Shown here: in pieces, positions 1 through 6,374 of the stretch
Layout: the number at the start of each line of letters is the position of its first letter
Numbering within the stretch: the stretch's first letter is position 1
Source of the DNA: SAR92 clade bacterium
GTDB taxonomy: Bacteria; Pseudomonadota; Gammaproteobacteria; Pseudomonadales; Porticoccaceae
Direction: 5' to 3'
Assembly: GCA_018607545.1 (NCBI GenBank)
Contig: JABBBF010000086.1
Span: 1-6,374 of the forward strand
Length of the DNA stretch: 6,374 nt
Program-made: the position numbers and the translations under genes
Notes under the pieces: model-generated
Seen by the model: the letters and a program-made list of their open reading frames with translations, nothing else
Told to the model about the DNA's origin: nothing
The model's database searches: none

Positions 1-1018
<1,018 letters not shown>

Positions 1019-1039
1019 AGCTACAGGTTTAGCTTGTAT

Positions 1040-1774
1040 TTAGAGCCTGTCGTAGCGGGTGAGGTTATTAATCCGAATCACCGCCTGGACTTCATGGACA
1101 TATTTTTCCCGCAACTCTGAATACTCGAGCAGGTTTTCCGCCAGCTGGTAACCGCTGGCAGAATTCTCCTCGCTGCGCAGGCTTGCACGAGCAACGCGAA
1201 GATCAGTATAGGCACGATGGGTATTGATATTGCGAATATAGGATTCGACTGATTCCGAGACCGTGGTGAATTTTGCCACCTCGTGATGGCTGCCAGAATT
1301 GCGCTGCAGTGGAACAAGGCCACAGCCTTTCTTGTAACACCACTGGCCAAACAGGTTGTTCCCCTGCACCGCAAACCGCGAGGTCCCCCAGGCGGATTCA
1401 ATCGCCGCCTGAGCCAGCGCCAGAGAGGGTGGCACCGGGTCAACTCTCAATAACAACTGTTCGATAATCTGCAAATCACTGCGGTTTTCTCTATCGATAT
1501 AATAATCTTCAGCTAATCCATCGAGCTCCAGTTGCTCAAAAAACGATAAGTTATCAACATTATTTAGCAACACTTCAAGTTGCTTTCGGTCCTCTATGAC
1601 AAGCTGATTACTCTGTTTTACCAGCGGTAATATATAGTCAAAAAAAGCGCTCTTCTTTTCCTTCACCTGAGTGTAATGGGAAAAATCTGGAAGAGGATTT
1701 CTATCGATAATTACCACAGCAAAAACTGCAACTATGAAAATCGAGATACCTAAAAAACTACTTTTTGAACGCAT
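1040..1774 (-). CDS. bax: Bax-like membrane-anchored glucosaminidase-domain protein
   Basis: This is a predicted peptidoglycan-cleaving N-acetylglucosaminidase of the FlgJ/GH73-like family (244 aa), close in architecture to E. coli Bax (about 274 aa). Residues 8-24 form one hydrophobic segment after a basic N-terminus (MRSKSS), so it is an inner-membrane anchor or uncleaved signal with the rest in the periplasm. Residues about 38-65 (KKSAFFDYILPLVKQSN) match the Bax N-terminal region. The glucosaminidase domain covers about 108-240, with AAIESAWGTS (E126 the likely catalytic acid), NNLFGQW (139-145), and KFTTVSESVESYIRNINTH (168-186) with the conserved Tyr179. C146 and C151 lie five residues apart and could form a disulfide. 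The start ATG (complement of 1772-1774) has a weak AGG about 6 nt upstream. The gene is transcribed away from ureD and toward aacS. Its physiological role is poorly known even in E. coli; the enzymatic role is inferred from the domain. Confidence 0.88.
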   Translation of the reverse strand: MRSKSSFLGISIFIVAVFAVVIIDRNPLPDFSHYTQVKEKKSAFFDYILPLVKQSNQLVIEDRKQLEVLLNNVDNLSFFEQLELDGLAEDYYIDRENRSDLQIIEQLLLRVDPVPPSLALAQAAIESAWGTSRFAVQGNNLFGQWCYKKGCGLVPLQRNSGSHHEVAKFTTVSESVESYIRNINTHRAYTDLRVARASLRSEENSASGYQLAENLLEYSELREKYVHEVQAVIRINNLTRYDRL

Positions 1775-1808
1775 GGCAAGCCTGTGGAGAATTCTGTTCC
1801 TTACACTC

Positions 1809-1837
1809 TATATATAAGCTTACAAAAAATAAAACAA
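1809..1837 (-). promoter_or_regulatory. candidate sigma70-type promoter for bax
   Basis: Read on the - strand, TTGTTT (complement of 1832-1837) and TATATA (complement of 1809-1814) are separated by 17 nt, about 35 nt before the bax start. The matches are only 3/6 and 4/6, and the region is so A+T-rich that chance matches are expected. AAGCTTA direct repeats lie between and beside the two elements. The call rests on position and spacing. Confidence 0.3.
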
Positions 1838-1843
1838 AGCTTA
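1816..1843. repeat. two AAGCTTA direct repeats 21 bp apart
   Basis: AAGCTTA occurs at 1816-1822 and again at 1837-1843, start to start 21 bp, which is two helical turns. Both copies are followed by A-rich sequence, and the AAGCTT core is itself palindromic. The pair sits on the candidate bax promoter. It may be a paired binding site for a dimeric regulator or a coincidence in A+T-rich DNA. Nothing else in the window resembles it. Confidence 0.35.
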
Positions 1844-1890
1844 AAAATTGACGATTATTTTTTATACCCTTCCTATCACATATTTTATTT

Positions 1891-1941
1891 CGCCGGTTTA
1901 ATTTAGTGCATTCAATTATTTTTTTGCACCAATTTAAGGCG
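1891..1941. promoter_or_regulatory. imperfect inverted repeat upstream of ureD (possible operator)
   Basis: The left arm TTAATTTAGTGCA (1898-1910) and right arm TGCACCAATTTAA (1925-1937) are complementary at 11 of 13 positions around a 14-nt A+T-rich centre. An outer CGCC (1891-1894) can also pair with GGCG (1938-1941) across a 3-nt bulge on the left. The right arm covers the -35 element of the candidate ure promoter. TGCACCA and TAGTGCA resemble single NtrC half-sites, but they face outward with the wrong spacing for a standard NtrC site and no sigma54 promoter is visible. The regulator is therefore unknown. A transcription terminator is less likely because no + strand gene ends nearby. Confidence 0.45.
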
Positions 1942-1950
1942 TTTTAAAAT
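1923..1950 (+). promoter_or_regulatory. candidate sigma70-type promoter for the ure operon
   Basis: TTTGCA (1923-1928, 4/6 match to the -35 consensus) is followed 16 nt later by TAAAAT (1945-1950, 5/6 match to the -10 consensus). Transcription would start near 1957, leaving a leader of about 40 or 108 nt depending on which ureD start is used. The right arm of the inverted repeat overlaps the -35. An alternative -35, TTGACG at 1848-1853, is a better hexamer but has no good -10 at normal spacing. Confidence 0.4.
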
Positions 1951-2064
1951 CTCTTATTAATATTTAATTTTTATCTGGCCGACAGGCTTTTTCTAATGAT
2001 AGTCTTGGTAAATCCCATGTTTTCAAGAGCAAAATCCCAGCAATTACCTCCGGCCCTATTAACA

Positions 2065-2913
2065 ATGAACAGTGAAACACCCCAGCAGAAAAATGACTCT
2101 GGATGGCTTGCTGAACTCGAACTCGACTACGCGGTTCGACGCGGCAAGACCTGTCTGGTGGAAAAGAAACAGCGCGGCCCACTGACACTGCAGCGGCCGT
2201 TTTATCCCGAAGGCGATATTTGCCACAGCTACCTCCTCCACCCCCCAGGCGGCGTGGTTGGTGGGGATAAGCTAAAAATCAGGCTGCGGACTGCGGTCGG
2301 CGCTCACTGCCTGATCACCACCCCAGGGGCTACCAAGTTCTATCTTTCAAAGGCCGATCTCAGCAGTGAACAGTCGCAGGTAATTTCTGTTGCCGAGGAT
2401 TCAGTTGTCGAGTGGTTGCCGCAACAAAATATATTTTTCCCCGGCGCCCGGTCAACTTTAAGCACACAAATTAATATTGCACCAGGGGGAAAATTTATCG
2501 GTTGGGAGATGCACTGTTTTGGACGCCCTGCCAATAAGGAAAAATTCCATTCGGGCAGTATTAGCAGCCGCACAGAGATCAATATTGATGGTGAACTGCG
2601 TTTGGTTGAACAGCTTTACACGGAGGACGGCTCTCTAATTGAGTCTGCCAGCGGTCTGCGCGGTAGGGCTATGCAGGGCAGCCTGATAGCTGCCCCCTGC
2701 AGCCAGGATCAGCGCGACCAGTTGGAACACATATTGCATTCTTATCTCCACCCGGATTCGATCGGCCTAACTCTGGTCGACGAAGTTCTGGTAATCAGGG
2801 TATTGGGCGATCATATAGAACCCATACTGGAAAAATTTACCCAACTATGGTTCCAGCTGCGAACAGAGTGGATAGAGAAAAAACCCTGTCCACCGCGCAT
2901 ATGGGACACCTAA
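2065..2913 (+). CDS. ureD: urease accessory protein UreD
   Basis: UreD binds apo-urease and, with UreF and UreG, guides nickel insertion and lysine carbamylation in the cytosol. From the chosen ATG the protein is 282 aa, against about 270 in Klebsiella. Family sequence is clear throughout: W14 near the N-terminus, GPLTLQRPFYPEGDICHSYL and HPPGGVVGGDKL in the first third, TTPGATKFY, then EWLPQQNIFFPGA, the CFGRP segment, and the terminal PPRIW. The frame stays open upstream to ATGs at 2017 and 1996. The 1996 start has a weak CAGG about 9 nt before it and would add 23 residues that do not look like UreD. The 2065 start fits the family better but lacks an obvious Shine-Dalgarno sequence. It is the first gene of the operon, ending 14 bp before ureA. 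Function is firm, the start uncertain. Confidence 0.93.
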   Translation: MNSETPQQKNDSGWLAELELDYAVRRGKTCLVEKKQRGPLTLQRPFYPEGDICHSYLLHPPGGVVGGDKLKIRLRTAVGAHCLITTPGATKFYLSKADLSSEQSQVISVAEDSVVEWLPQQNIFFPGARSTLSTQINIAPGGKFIGWEMHCFGRPANKEKFHSGSISSRTEINIDGELRLVEQLYTEDGSLIESASGLRGRAMQGSLIAAPCSQDQRDQLEHILHSYLHPDSIGLTLVDEVLVIRVLGDHIEPILEKFTQLWFQLRTEWIEKKPCPPRIWDT

Positions 2914-2927
2914 TTTAAGAACTTACC

Positions 2928-3230
2928 ATGGAATTAACACCCCGCGAAAAAGATAAGTTGATGTTATTTACAGCCGCGCTTCTCGCCGAGCGCCGCAAAG
3001 CGCGGGGGCTGAAACTCAATTACCCCGAAGCTATCGCCTTTATCAGCGCCGCCATTCTCGAAGGCGCGCGCGATGGCCAAACCGTTGCCGAACTGATGGA
3101 CTACGGACGCACCCTTCTCAGCGCCGATGATGTGATGGATGGCATACCCGAAATGATTCACGACGTGCAAGTAGAGGGAACATTTCCCGACGGCACCAAA
3201 CTGGTCACTGTTCACAACCCTATCGTCTAG
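2928..3230 (+). CDS. ureA: urease gamma subunit UreA
   Basis: This is the smallest structural subunit of the nickel enzyme urease, which hydrolyses urea to ammonia and carbamate; it packs with UreB and UreC in a (UreABC)3 trimer. At 100 aa it has the standard length for a separate bacterial gamma subunit. Hallmarks run the full length: [19 protein letters not shown] near the N-terminus, [23 protein letters not shown] (residues 28-50), the [17 protein letters not shown] segment (67-83), and the terminal [15 protein letters not shown]. The ribosome binding site is weak (AAGA at 2917-2920), so translation may depend on ureD traffic 14 bp upstream. The ureB ribosome binding site begins at its stop codon. 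No defects are visible. Confidence 0.98.
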   Translation: MELTPREKDKLMLFTAALLAERRKARGLKLNYPEAIAFISAAILEGARDGQTVAELMDYGRTLLSADDVMDGIPEMIHDVQVEGTFPDGTKLVTVHNPIV

Positions 3231-3237
3231 GAGAGGA
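3229..3237 (+). promoter_or_regulatory. strong ribosome binding site of ureB
   Basis: AGGAGAGGA lies across and just after the ureA stop codon, 5-9 nt before the ureB ATG at 3243. It is one of the two best Shine-Dalgarno matches in the window, and both serve structural subunit genes, whereas ureD, ureA, ureE and ureF have weak or no such sites. This is consistent with higher output of urease subunits than of accessory proteins. Confidence 0.75.
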
Positions 3238-3242
3238 TCACT

Positions 3243-3578
3243 ATGATTCCCGGAGAATTACAAACAGCAACTGGCGATATTGAATTAAATAGCGGACGCA
3301 ATCTGTGCACCGTTAAAGTGGCCAATATAGGCGATCGCCCTATACAGATTGGCTCTCACTATCATTTTTTTGAAGTTAACGATGCGTTAATTTTTGACCG
3401 CCAACCCACCCTTGGCTACAGACTCAATATCGCCTCTGGCACAGCAGTTCGCTTTGAACCAGGACAGGAGCGAACGGTTCAACTGGTTGAGTACGCAGGC
3501 TCTGGCGATGTCTATGGCTTCCAGGGAAAAGTGATGGGCAGCGTTGCCGCTCAGACTTTAAATAAAGGCCAGGAGTAA
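3243..3578 (+). CDS. ureB: urease beta subunit UreB
   Basis: This is the beta structural subunit of cytosolic urease. It is 111 aa, slightly longer than the Klebsiella protein (about 106) because of a short tail ([10 protein letters not shown]) whose codons include the ureC ribosome binding site. The family core is intact: MIPGE at the start, [19 protein letters not shown] (residues 28-46), then [24 protein letters not shown] (52-75), and [19 protein letters not shown] toward the end. The ATG has a strong Shine-Dalgarno sequence. It lies 12 bp after ureA and 3 bp before ureC, so the three structural genes are surely co-transcribed. In some bacteria ureA and ureB are fused; here they are separate. 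Confidence 0.98.
   Translation: MIPGELQTATGDIELNSGRNLCTVKVANIGDRPIQIGSHYHFFEVNDALIFDRQPTLGYRLNIASGTAVRFEPGQERTVQLVEYAGSGDVYGFQGKVMGSVAAQTLNKGQE
3571..3575 (+). promoter_or_regulatory. ribosome binding site of ureC within the end of ureB
   Basis: AGGAG lies in the last sense codons of ureB, 6 nt before the ureC ATG at 3582. It supports that ATG as the start and suggests reinitiation by ribosomes finishing ureB. Confidence 0.75.
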
Positions 3579-3581
3579 ATA

Positions 3582-5303
3582 ATGCCAGGATCAATTTCAA
3601 GACAGGCCTACGCGGAAATGTTTGGCCCAACCACCGGAGACAAACTGCGTCTGGCGGATACCGAACTGTGGCTGGAGGTGGAAAAAGATTTCACCAACTA
3701 TGGCGATGAAGTTAAATTTGGTGGCGGTAAAGTTATCCGCGACGGCATGGGGCAGAGTCAGAGACCCAGCGCAGAAACCGTCGATCTGGTGATTACCAAC
3801 GCGCTGATCATTGACCACTGGGGCATCGTTAAAGCCGATGTCGGTATTAAAGACGGACGTATTTTCTGCGTAGGCAAAGCCGGCAATCCAGACACCCAGA
3901 GCGGTGTCGATATTGTGATTGGCGCTGGCACTGAGGTGCTTGCCGGTGAAGGTCATATTCTTACCGCTGGTGGCGTTGACTCACATATCCATTTTATCTG
4001 CCCCCAGCAAATTGACGAGGCACTGATGTCTGGTGTCACCACCATGCTCGGCGGCGGCACTGGGCCGGCAACTGGTACCAATGCCACCACCTGTACGCCC
4101 GGGCCGTGGAATATCCACCGCATGCTGGAAGCGGCAGATACAGTGCCGATGAATATTGGTCTGATGGGCAAAGGTAATGCCAGTCAACCAGAACCGATTC
4201 GCGAACAGGTCGAGGCTGGAGTAATGGGCCTAAAACTTCACGAGGACTGGGGCACGACACCAGCGTCGATAAATGAATGTTTAAATATTGCCGAAGAGAC
4301 CGATGTGCAGGTGGCGATCCATACCGACACGCTCAATGAGTCAGGATTTGTCGAATCCACACTCGACGCTATCGGCGGCAGAACCATCCACACCTACCAT
4401 ACCGAAGGTGCTGGCGGTGGTCATGCCCCGGATATTATCAAGGCCTGTGGTGAGCCAAATATTCTTCCCTCATCGACTAATCCGACACGCCCCTACACGG
4501 TCAATACCGTCGATGAGCATCTGGATATGCTGATGGTCTGCCATCATCTCGACCCCAATATCGCCGAGGATGTGGCCTTTGCCGAGTCGCGGATTCGCCG
4601 CGAGACCATTGCCGCCGAAGATATTCTTCACGATCTGGGCGCCTTCTCCATGATTGCCTCGGACTCCCAGGCGATGGGGCGCGTTGGTGAAGTGATTATA
4701 AGAACCTGGCAGACCGCTCACAAGATGAAGGTGCAGCGCGGGCCTCTTGCGGAAGATTGCAACGCCGATAATAGCAGTGAAAATGATAATGAGCGTATTA
4801 AGCGCTATATCGCCAAGTACACCATCAACCCGGCAATCGCCCATGGTATTGCCCATGAGGTTGGCTCTATTGAGACTGGCAAGCTGGCTGATTTAGTGCT
4901 GTGGAAACCGGCATTTTTTGGCACCAAACCGGCGACAATTATCAAGGGCGGAATGATTGCAGCGGCACCTATGGGTGATCCCAATGCATCGATTCCGACA
5001 CCGCAGCCAGTTCACTATCGCTCTATGTTTGGTTCGCTGGGCAAGGCCAACAACAATACGTCAATGCTGTTTTTATCCGCTGCCGCAGTCGAGGCTGGCG
5101 TGCCTGAACAGCTCGGCCTTAAAAGCCTGATTGGTACCGTTAAAGGCTGCCGCAATATCACCAAGAAAGATATGGTGCGAAACAGCTATCAACCGGAAAT
5201 AGAAGTGGATTCCCAGACCTATGAGGTGCGTGCCGACGGCCAGCTGCTGGTCTGCGAACCGGCTACGGAACTGCCGATGGCGCAGCGCTACTTTCTATTT
5301 TAA
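3582..5303 (+). CDS. ureC: urease alpha (catalytic) subunit UreC
   Basis: This is the catalytic subunit that hydrolyses urea at a di-nickel centre in the cytosol; an amidohydrolase TIM barrel of 573 aa (567 in Klebsiella aerogenes). All key residues fall exactly one position after the Klebsiella numbering, as I recall it. The nickel ligands are H135 and H137 (HIHFICPQQ), the carbamylated lysine K218 with H220 nearby (GLKLHEDWG), H247 ([10 protein letters not shown]), H273 ([10 protein letters not shown]) and D361 ([11 protein letters not shown]). The mobile-flap residues C320 and H321 (MVCHHL) and the catalytic Arg R337 are also present. The C-terminus is the typical PMAQRYFLF. Relative to Klebsiella there is an insertion of about five residues near 391-402, rich in Asn, Asp and Ser, in a surface region just before [16 protein letters not shown]. 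The start is fixed by AGGAG 6 nt upstream. The enzyme looks fully active. Confidence 0.99.
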   Translation: MPGSISRQAYAEMFGPTTGDKLRLADTELWLEVEKDFTNYGDEVKFGGGKVIRDGMGQSQRPSAETVDLVITNALIIDHWGIVKADVGIKDGRIFCVGKAGNPDTQSGVDIVIGAGTEVLAGEGHILTAGGVDSHIHFICPQQIDEALMSGVTTMLGGGTGPATGTNATTCTPGPWNIHRMLEAADTVPMNIGLMGKGNASQPEPIREQVEAGVMGLKLHEDWGTTPASINECLNIAEETDVQVAIHTDTLNESGFVESTLDAIGGRTIHTYHTEGAGGGHAPDIIKACGEPNILPSSTNPTRPYTVNTVDEHLDMLMVCHHLDPNIAEDVAFAESRIRRETIAAEDILHDLGAFSMIASDSQAMGRVGEVIIRTWQTAHKMKVQRGPLAEDCNADNSSENDNERIKRYIAKYTINPAIAHGIAHEVGSIETGKLADLVLWKPAFFGTKPATIIKGGMIAAAPMGDPNASIPTPQPVHYRSMFGSLGKANNNTSMLFLSAAAVEAGVPEQLGLKSLIGTVKGCRNITKKDMVRNSYQPEIEVDSQTYEVRADGQLLVCEPATELPMAQRYFLF

Positions 5304-5340
5304 CTGGCCTATTCTAAGCATTTTATTTTAAGAAAAAATT

Positions 5341-5805
5341 ATGATTCGTTTTACCAGCATTTTGCAAGATCAGGCAGCCCACAGCACGACACTGAGCCTG
5401 CCGATAAGAGAACGCACCAAGAGCCGCATCAAGGTAACTCTGGATGATGGTCGCGAGGCCGGGCTTTTTTTACCTCGCGGAGAGATCCTGCGCGGCGGTG
5501 ATTTGGTGCAGAGCGCCGAAGGTCTGGTGGTACAAATTTGTGCTGCCCCGGAAACGGTTTCAACCGTCACCAGCGACTGCCCTCACGCCCTGGCAAGAGC
5601 CAGCTATCACCTCGGCAATCGCCATGTTCCACTGCAGATTGAACCTGAATTTCTGCGCTATCAACACGACCATGTACTCGATGAAATGGTAATTGGGCTG
5701 GGGCTCTCGGTTGCTGTTGAAGAGGCGCCTTTTGAACCTGAGGCCGGCGCTTATAAAAGTGCCGCTGGCCATAATCACAGCAATAGCCACGGCCATCATC
5801 ATTAA
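5341..5805 (+). CDS. ureE: urease nickel metallochaperone UreE
   Basis: UreE is a dimeric cytosolic protein that binds nickel and hands it to the UreD-UreF-UreG-urease complex. It is 154 aa. The N-terminal domain (about 1-70) includes the RTKSRIKVTLDDGREAGLFL stretch and the LPRGEILRGGDLV segment. The metal-binding C-terminal domain (about 73-135) has YHLGNRHVPLQI with H95, equivalent to the dimer-interface nickel ligand H96 of Klebsiella, then YQHDHVLDEM with H109 and H111. The tail ends in a His-rich segment (H144, H146, H150, H152-154), a nickel store seen in many but not all UreE proteins. A 37-bp A+T-rich gap separates it from ureC. Its ribosome binding site is weak (AAGA at 5330-5333). 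Confidence 0.96.
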   Translation: MIRFTSILQDQAAHSTTLSLPIRERTKSRIKVTLDDGREAGLFLPRGEILRGGDLVQSAEGLVVQICAAPETVSTVTSDCPHALARASYHLGNRHVPLQIEPEFLRYQHDHVLDEMVIGLGLSVAVEEAPFEPEAGAYKSAAGHNHSNSHGHHH

Positions 5806-5828
5806 CTAACAATTTATTTATTACTTAT

Positions 5829-5832
5829 AAGG
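5829..5832 (+). promoter_or_regulatory. ribosome binding site of the small membrane-protein gene
   Basis: AAGG sits 8 nt before the ATG at 5841, followed by an A-run. It is clearer than the sites of ureD, ureE or ureF and supports translation of the small gene. Confidence 0.55.
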
Positions 5833-5840
5833 CAAAAAAA

Positions 5841-6056
5841 ATGACCCACCTTTTTAAACGAATAACCGTTATTGGCCTCGGTGTTTTTGGACAGTCTGCT
5901 GCTCAAGCGCATAACTCGGATGGCTCAATAAGCTCGGCTTTTCATTTTATAACCGCCCCGGATCATCTTGGTCTGGCCGCGCTTGTGGCTGCGCTGTTTT
6001 CTGCCGCTTACCTGCGCTTGAAAAAAAGCACAATAATTCGCGCCACTAAAAAATAA
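5841..6056 (+). CDS. small HupE/UreJ-like single-helix membrane protein in the urease operon
   Basis: This 71-aa protein is not one I know by name. Residues 1-23 look like a cleavable signal peptide: basic start (MTHLFKR), hydrophobic core 8-20, and an AQA cleavage site before H24. The remaining 48 residues hold a short periplasmic part, FHFITAPDHLGLAALVAALF (34-53), which resembles the F-HPxxGxDHLLAMVA motif at the first helix of HupE/UreJ nickel permeases. H35, D41 and H42 keep the H-x5-D-H spacing of residues reported essential in HupE. One helix spans about 43-60, and the basic tail (KKSTIIRATKK) should stay cytoplasmic. HupE/UreJ proteins are normally about 190-200 aa with several helices, so this equals only the N-terminal unit. 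It starts 35 bp after ureE and its stop overlaps the ureF start. A role in nickel capture or uptake for urease is inference. It is probably a real gene, given the ribosome binding site, packing and signal peptide. Confidence 0.75.
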   Translation: MTHLFKRITVIGLGVFGQSAAQAHNSDGSISSAFHFITAPDHLGLAALVAALFSAAYLRLKKSTIIRATKK

Positions 6057-6058
6057 TG
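6054..6058 (+). promoter_or_regulatory. TAATG stop-start overlap coupling the small gene to ureF
   Basis: The TAA of the small gene (6054-6056) shares its last base with the ATG of ureF (6056-6058). No Shine-Dalgarno sequence is visible in the A-rich stretch just before, so ureF translation probably depends on ribosomes finishing the small gene. Confidence 0.7.
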
Positions 6059-6374
6059 CTCAACAACTCGCTCTCTGAGCTGAGGCTTTTTCAGCTGATC
6101 AGCCCATCCCTGCCCGTGGGAGGTTTTACCTATTCACAGGGTCTGGAGTGGGCGATTGAAGCCCAGTGGGTAACTGACACCAGCAGTTTAAAAGACTGGC
6201 TGCAGAGCGTACTCGCCAACAGTGTTGCAACCCTTGAGTTACCGATTTTAATCCGCCTATTAAACGCGTTTAACAATGCCGATGAGGCCAGCGTGGTGCG
6301 CTGGACTCAGTGGCTGATTGCCTGTCGGGAAACCATGGAACTTCGCAAGGAAGAACGCCAGCGCGGTGCTGCAC
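6056..6374 (+). CDS. ureF: urease accessory protein UreF, N-terminal part, 3' end outside window
   Basis: UreF joins UreD and the GTPase UreG in the urease activation complex and is thought to gate GTP hydrolysis and nickel transfer. The window holds 106 codons plus one base; the full protein is usually about 220-230 aa. The N-terminal signature is clear: LFQLISPSLPVGGFTYSQGLEWAIE (residues 11-35), then the conserved LELP near 60-63 and RETMELRKEERQRGAA (91-106) at the edge. The start ATG overlaps the stop of the small membrane-protein gene. The alignment to the family starts within the first ten residues, so this ATG is likely correct. ureG is expected next, outside the window. Confidence 0.95.
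   Translation, partial: MLNNSLSELRLFQLISPSLPVGGFTYSQGLEWAIEAQWVTDTSSLKDWLQSVLANSVATLELPILIRLLNAFNNADEASVVRWTQWLIACRETMELRKEERQRGAA

Noticed and set aside
1078..1467. Overlapping ORFs inside bax
   Set aside because: The bax frame carries the glucosaminidase motifs; the others are low-complexity, Arg/Pro-rich translations typical of wrong frames.
1848..1876. TTGACG at 1848-1853 as the ure -35 element
   Set aside because: It is a good hexamer, but at 16-18 nt spacing the -10 candidates (such as TCCTAT) lack the key A at position 2.
1898..1945. The inverted repeat upstream of ureD as a rho-independent terminator
   Set aside because: It has a 14-nt A+T-rich loop, a weak A+T-rich stem and only four T residues after it. 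No + strand gene ends upstream of it within 850 bp.
1914..1990. A sigma54 promoter for nitrogen-controlled urease expression
   Set aside because: I looked for GG and GC separated by the required distance around TTGCA (1924-1928) and TGGC (1976-1979). Neither has the partner element.
3597..4856. Several open frames antisense to or out of frame with ureC
   Set aside because: They lie wholly within the strongly conserved ureC frame, have no family resemblance, and are expected as shadows of its codon pattern.
5370..5812. Antisense and out-of-frame ORFs over ureE
   Set aside because: UreE is recognisable along its whole length on the + strand; the alternatives show no domain features.
5841..6056. 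The small gene as a decayed remnant of a full-length ureJ
   Set aside because: It has an intact signal peptide, a ribosome binding site and a clean stop that overlaps ureF. No leftover HupE/UreJ coding sequence follows in any frame, because ureF begins at once.

Overview
This window carries most of a urease operon on the + strand: ureD, ureA, ureB, ureC, ureE, a 71-codon small membrane-protein gene, and the 5' part of ureF. Upstream lie the 3' part of an acetoacetyl-CoA synthetase gene (+ strand) and a convergent bax-type glucosaminidase gene (- strand). Separate UreA (100 aa) and UreB (111 aa) subunits, a Bax homologue and the moderate base composition suggest a gammaproteobacterium, probably marine or environmental. 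That placement is inference; there is no rRNA or other phylogenetic marker here.

Layout. Positions 2-1018: C-terminal half of acetoacetyl-CoA synthetase, open at the left edge. Positions 1040-1774 (-): Bax-like membrane-anchored glucosaminidase, tail to tail with the previous gene across a 21-bp gap. Positions 1775-2064: a strongly A+T-rich divergent intergenic region that must hold the bax and ure promoters. It contains an AAGCTTA direct repeat and an imperfect inverted repeat with TGCAC half-sites over a candidate ure promoter. Positions 2065-5303: ureD, ureA, ureB and ureC, tightly packed. Positions 5341-6374: ureE, the small gene and ureF, which runs off the right edge.

How the genes work together. 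UreA, UreB and UreC form the nickel urease apoenzyme, and every active-site residue I can place in UreC is present. UreD and UreF (with UreG, presumably beyond the right edge) form the activation complex. UreE, with a His-rich C-terminus, delivers nickel.

The most interesting element is the small gene between ureE and ureF. It encodes a signal peptide, a short periplasmic stretch with an H-x5-D-H pattern resembling the first nickel-site motif of HupE/UreJ permeases, and one membrane helix. It is therefore a miniature HupE-like protein, not the usual multi-helix permease. It has its own ribosome binding site and its stop codon overlaps the ureF start (TAATG), which argues that it is a working part of the operon.
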